Positions 61,706 through 64,000 of a stretch of 64,000 nucleotides of DNA are shown here, piece by piece. The stretch is taken from positions 1 to 64,000 of the forward strand of contig NZ_JADLQN010000008.1 in assembly GCF_015477835.1 (NCBI RefSeq), written 5' to 3'. Below the pieces are notes generated by a model. The model did not search any database. It was not told the DNA's origin and was given only the letters and a program-made list of their open reading frames with translations. Origin of the DNA: Nocardia higoensis (GTDB lineage: Bacteria > Actinomycetota > Actinomycetes > Mycobacteriales > Mycobacteriaceae). Each line of letters starts with the position of its first letter. The first letter of the stretch is position 1. The position numbers and the translations under genes are program-made.

Positions 61706-63460
61706 GTGCGTAGATGGAAGATCGCGCTGGTGGTCCTGGTCGTGCTGGGGCCGGTGGTCGGCTGCGCGCCCTCCGCCCGCGAGGTCACGGTGCCCGCCGC
61801 GCTGGCCGCGCGCGCCGACTCGGCGCCGACGCCGCGGCTGGACTGGGCCGACTGTGCCGACGAGCGGCTCGGCGGTTACCGCTGTGCCGTCGCGACCGTC
61901 CCGCTGGACTACGGCAGGCTCGACGGTCCGACCATCGACATCGCCGTGGCGATGCAGCCCGCGACCGAGCCGGACCGTCGCATCGGCACACTGTTCGCGG
62001 CCGCGGGCGGGCCCGGTGATTCCGGTCTGGACTGGGCGCGGCGCGGACCCATGTTCCCGGGGGAGATCAGCCGCCGCTTCGACATCGTCACCTTCGACCA
62101 GCGCGGCGTCGGAGCCAGCGCGCCGGTGCGCTGTTTCGCCGACGACGCCGAGCAGGAGCGGTTCTGGCAGGACCGGGTGCTGCCGCCGCTCACCGAGGAA
62201 CAGCAGCGCGTGGCCGCCGAGGCGAGCCGGGCCTACGCCGCGGGATGCGCGCGGCACAGCGGGGAACTGCTGCCCCATCTGACCACCGTCGACGCGGCCC
62301 GTGACCTGGATCTGCTGCGCCGGGCCGTCGGTGCGGAACAGCTCACCTTCACCGGCGGCTCCTACGCCTCCTACCTCGGTCAGGTGTACGGCGCGCTGTT
62401 CGGCGACCGGGTGCGCGCGCTGCACCTGAGCTCGCTGATCGATCCGAGGGCCTACAGCATCGACACCAGGACGCAGGTCGCCTCCACCGCGGCGGGCACC
62501 CACGAGGTGTTCGAGGAATTCCTGCGGTTGTGCGCGCAGGCAGGCCCGCAGGGGTGCGCGTTCGCCGCGGGCGGTGAGCGCAGCGACCTGACCGGACCCC
62601 CCGCGCCGTCCGGCGGGCAGAACCCCGGCGCCGAACAGTCCGGAACCGGACAGCCGGACAGCGATCCGCCCGCCGGCCCATCGCCCAGCGCGGCGAAGGC
62701 CGGCGGTTCCGGGGGCGCCCGCGTGACCACCACCCTCGAAACCCCGGTTCCCGACGAGCAAACCGACCGAACCGACCGGCTGCGCGAGCGCGATGCCGCG
62801 CTGCTCGCCCGGTTGCGCGCGGGCCCGATCGCCGTCGGCGCGGGCGAGCGCGCGGTTTCCGTCGACTACGCGCAGGCGGTGCGGGCGCACGTGATACTGC
62901 TCTACGACACCCGCCAGGGCTGGCCGGCGCTGGCCGAGCTCCTCGCCGAACTGGAGCGGGGGCAGGCGGGCGATCCGGAGATCGTGCGTCGAGCCCTGGC
63001 CGCCGACGTCTTCGATCCGGACTTCCTGGACTCGTTCCTCGCGATCACCTGCGCCGACACCGCGTTGCCCCGCGATCCGGACCGTTGGCCGGAACTGGCC
63101 GCCCAGACCCCGCAGAGCTCTCCGCCGTTCGACGACTTCTGGCTCTACGCCCGCCAGCCGTGCGGCGCGTGGACCACCGCCGAGGACGATCCGCGCCGCG
63201 GTCTGACTCCGTGGACGCTCATCTCGGAAAAGCCCGCGCTGCTGGTGAGCAATGAATTCGACCCGGTGACCCCGCTGGCCTTCGCCGAGCGGGCACAACA
63301 GGAACTGGTCAACGCCAGGCTGGTCGTGGTCGACGAGGGCTACGGTCACCAGCCCGCGGGGGACTGCGTTCGCAGTCTCCGCGAGCGCTACCTGATCGAC
63401 CTGCGACTGCCCGCACCCGGCGCCACCTGCTCGACCCAACAGCTGCCTTTCGGCAACTGA
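61706..63460 (+). CDS. Secreted lipoprotein alpha/beta-hydrolase (tripeptidyl-aminopeptidase/SlpD-like)
   Basis: A 584-residue protein. The lipoprotein signal ends VVLGPVVGCAPS (Cys20 lipidated), so the enzyme is anchored outside the membrane. The nucleophile elbow is TFTGGSYASYLGQ, preceded by FDIVTFDQRGVGAS. The catalytic Asp is in SNEFDPVTP and the His in GYGHQPAGDCV. The C-terminal TAP-like domain and paired cysteines match secreted peptidases of the SlpD/Tap group, which trim N-terminal tripeptides. A Gly/Pro-rich loop (about 290-345) interrupts the lid. GTG 61706 was chosen because it puts the lipobox at the usual position. Confidence 0.88.
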   Translation: MRRWKIALVVLVVLGPVVGCAPSAREVTVPAALAARADSAPTPRLDWADCADERLGGYRCAVATVPLDYGRLDGPTIDIAVAMQPATEPDRRIGTLFAAAGGPGDSGLDWARRGPMFPGEISRRFDIVTFDQRGVGASAPVRCFADDAEQERFWQDRVLPPLTEEQQRVAAEASRAYAAGCARHSGELLPHLTTVDAARDLDLLRRAVGAEQLTFTGGSYASYLGQVYGALFGDRVRALHLSSLIDPRAYSIDTRTQVASTAAGTHEVFEEFLRLCAQAGPQGCAFAAGGERSDLTGPPAPSGGQNPGAEQSGTGQPDSDPPAGPSPSAAKAGGSGGARVTTTLETPVPDEQTDRTDRLRERDAALLARLRAGPIAVGAGERAVSVDYAQAVRAHVILLYDTRQGWPALAELLAELERGQAGDPEIVRRALAADVFDPDFLDSFLAITCADTALPRDPDRWPELAAQTPQSSPPFDDFWLYARQPCGAWTTAEDDPRRGLTPWTLISEKPALLVSNEFDPVTPLAFAERAQQELVNARLVVVDEGYGHQPAGDCVRSLRERYLIDLRLPAPGATCSTQQLPFGN

Positions 63461-63551
63461 GCCCCCGGTCACACCCGGATTCTCCCGGTTCCGCCGCGCC
63501 GGGCGGCGCGCTATCCTGCCTCCGCCATGCGTGATCGATGGAGGTGGCCTG

Positions 63552-64000
63552 GTGCGCAGACGCGCCCTGTTCAAGGCGGCGGGTGTCGCGGCGTTGTTCG
63601 CCGGAGCGAGCCCGATCCGGGGGGCCCGGCCGGCCGCGGCGATGCCCCTCTGGCACGACCTTTTCCGTGAGTGGGTGCCGGAGATCTTCGGCCGGTTGCC
63701 CGAGCCGCCGGGTCATTCCACCGCCCTGGTCATCGGGTCCGGGTTCGGCGCGGCGGTCACCGCGTTGCGGCTGGCCGAAGCCGGGGTCCAGACCAGCGTG
63801 CTCGAACGCGGCTCGCGCTGGCCCAACGATCCGTGGCGCGAGATCTTCACCGGCGACGACCTGCCCGACGGCCGCGGTTTCTGGCATCGCACCAGCTTCA
63901 CCGGCGTCACCAAGGTGCCGATGAGCTTCTCGTCCTTCGGCGGTGTGCTCGACTGCACCGAGTACCCGGGTATCGATGTCTGGCGCGCGGCGGCTGTCGG
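63552..64000 (+). CDS. GMC-type oxidoreductase, cholesterol-oxidase-like (3' end outside window)
   Basis: The first 149 codons of a flavoprotein, still open at base 64000. The signal RRRALFKAAGVAALFAGA (2-19) is Tat-like. The FAD Rossmann motif IGSGFGAAVTALRLAEAG (61-78) ends in the acidic VLERG. GFWHRTSFTGVTKVPMSFSS and FGGVLDCTEYPGIDVWRAAA resemble the N-terminal region of class I cholesterol oxidases, which oxidise 3-beta-hydroxysterols to enones with oxygen. The active-site Glu/His/Asn lie outside the window, so the substrate is not certain. GTG 63552 was chosen for the twin arginine near the start. Confidence 0.8.
   Translation, partial: MRRRALFKAAGVAALFAGASPIRGARPAAAMPLWHDLFREWVPEIFGRLPEPPGHSTALVIGSGFGAAVTALRLAEAGVQTSVLERGSRWPNDPWREIFTGDDLPDGRGFWHRTSFTGVTKVPMSFSSFGGVLDCTEYPGIDVWRAAAV

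Overview
The window reads as the chromosome of a high-GC, mycolic-acid-type actinobacterium, most likely Nocardia or a close relative. The support is a strong G/C bias at third codon positions, many GTG starts, an MmpL transporter, a PknK-type kinase, an EspI-like ATPase and a cyclopropane-synthase-like lipid methyltransferase. From memory, the order tRNA-Ser / ffs / aspartate aminotransferase / dnaX / cfa-like / FAD oxidase / SRPBCC / YbaB / recR / gatD / murT / leuA follows the Mycobacterium tuberculosis Rv3722c-Rv3710 backbone. Here that backbone is interrupted by several kilobases of extra genes. No phage, insertion sequence, CRISPR array or rRNA was seen.

Layout. 1-10.6 kb: the end of an FprA-like ferredoxin reductase overlapping an Mrp-like ATPase, a LysR regulator, two tandem small membrane proteins, an MmpL exporter with a divergent TetR regulator and a two-part operator, a cysteine-free Rrf2 regulator, and a two-gene heterodimeric ABC exporter. 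10.8-15.9 kb: a group of queuosine-related genes: tgt, a YhhQ-type queuosine-precursor transporter and gluQ (with DUF309), interleaved with DUF4190 and RDD membrane proteins. 16.3-22.4 kb: accessory genes: an orphan DUF397 protein, a WS/DGAT-like protein, a GNAT/XRE pair and small unknown proteins.

22.4-34.7 kb: tRNA-Ser(GGA), the SRP 4.5S RNA, aspartate aminotransferase, a methyltransferase, a VOC protein, an HhH-GPD repair protein, a secreted protein, a polycysteine leader peptide ahead of a ROK regulator, a DUF2207 protein, a zinc metallopeptidase and dnaX. 34.7-42.3 kb: the fadA-fadB beta-oxidation operon behind a palindromic promoter, then a 1,238-residue kinase-STAND ATPase. 42.4-52.4 kb: lipid-modifying cfa/FAD-oxidase pair, SRPBCC, VOC/MerR, YbaB-recR, a Phd antitoxin with a wrecked PIN toxin, and gatD/murT, which amidate lipid II.

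52.6-64 kb: a Tat-exported FAD oxidoreductase, an EamA transporter with a divergent LysR regulator, the EspI-like ATPase, leuA with a leucine leader peptide, a TSUP permease, a lipoprotein hydrolase, and the start of a cholesterol-oxidase-like GMC enzyme that runs off the end.

The most interesting signals are the queuosine salvage group, whose TGT has an altered base-binding pocket, and two attenuator-like leader peptides: Cys-Cys before the ROK gene and Leu-Leu-Leu before leuA. Others are an ABC exporter with one degenerate ATP site, a MurT lacking the usual zinc-ribbon cysteines, and a decayed toxin-antitoxin module. All family assignments were made by reading motifs by eye; no database search was run.
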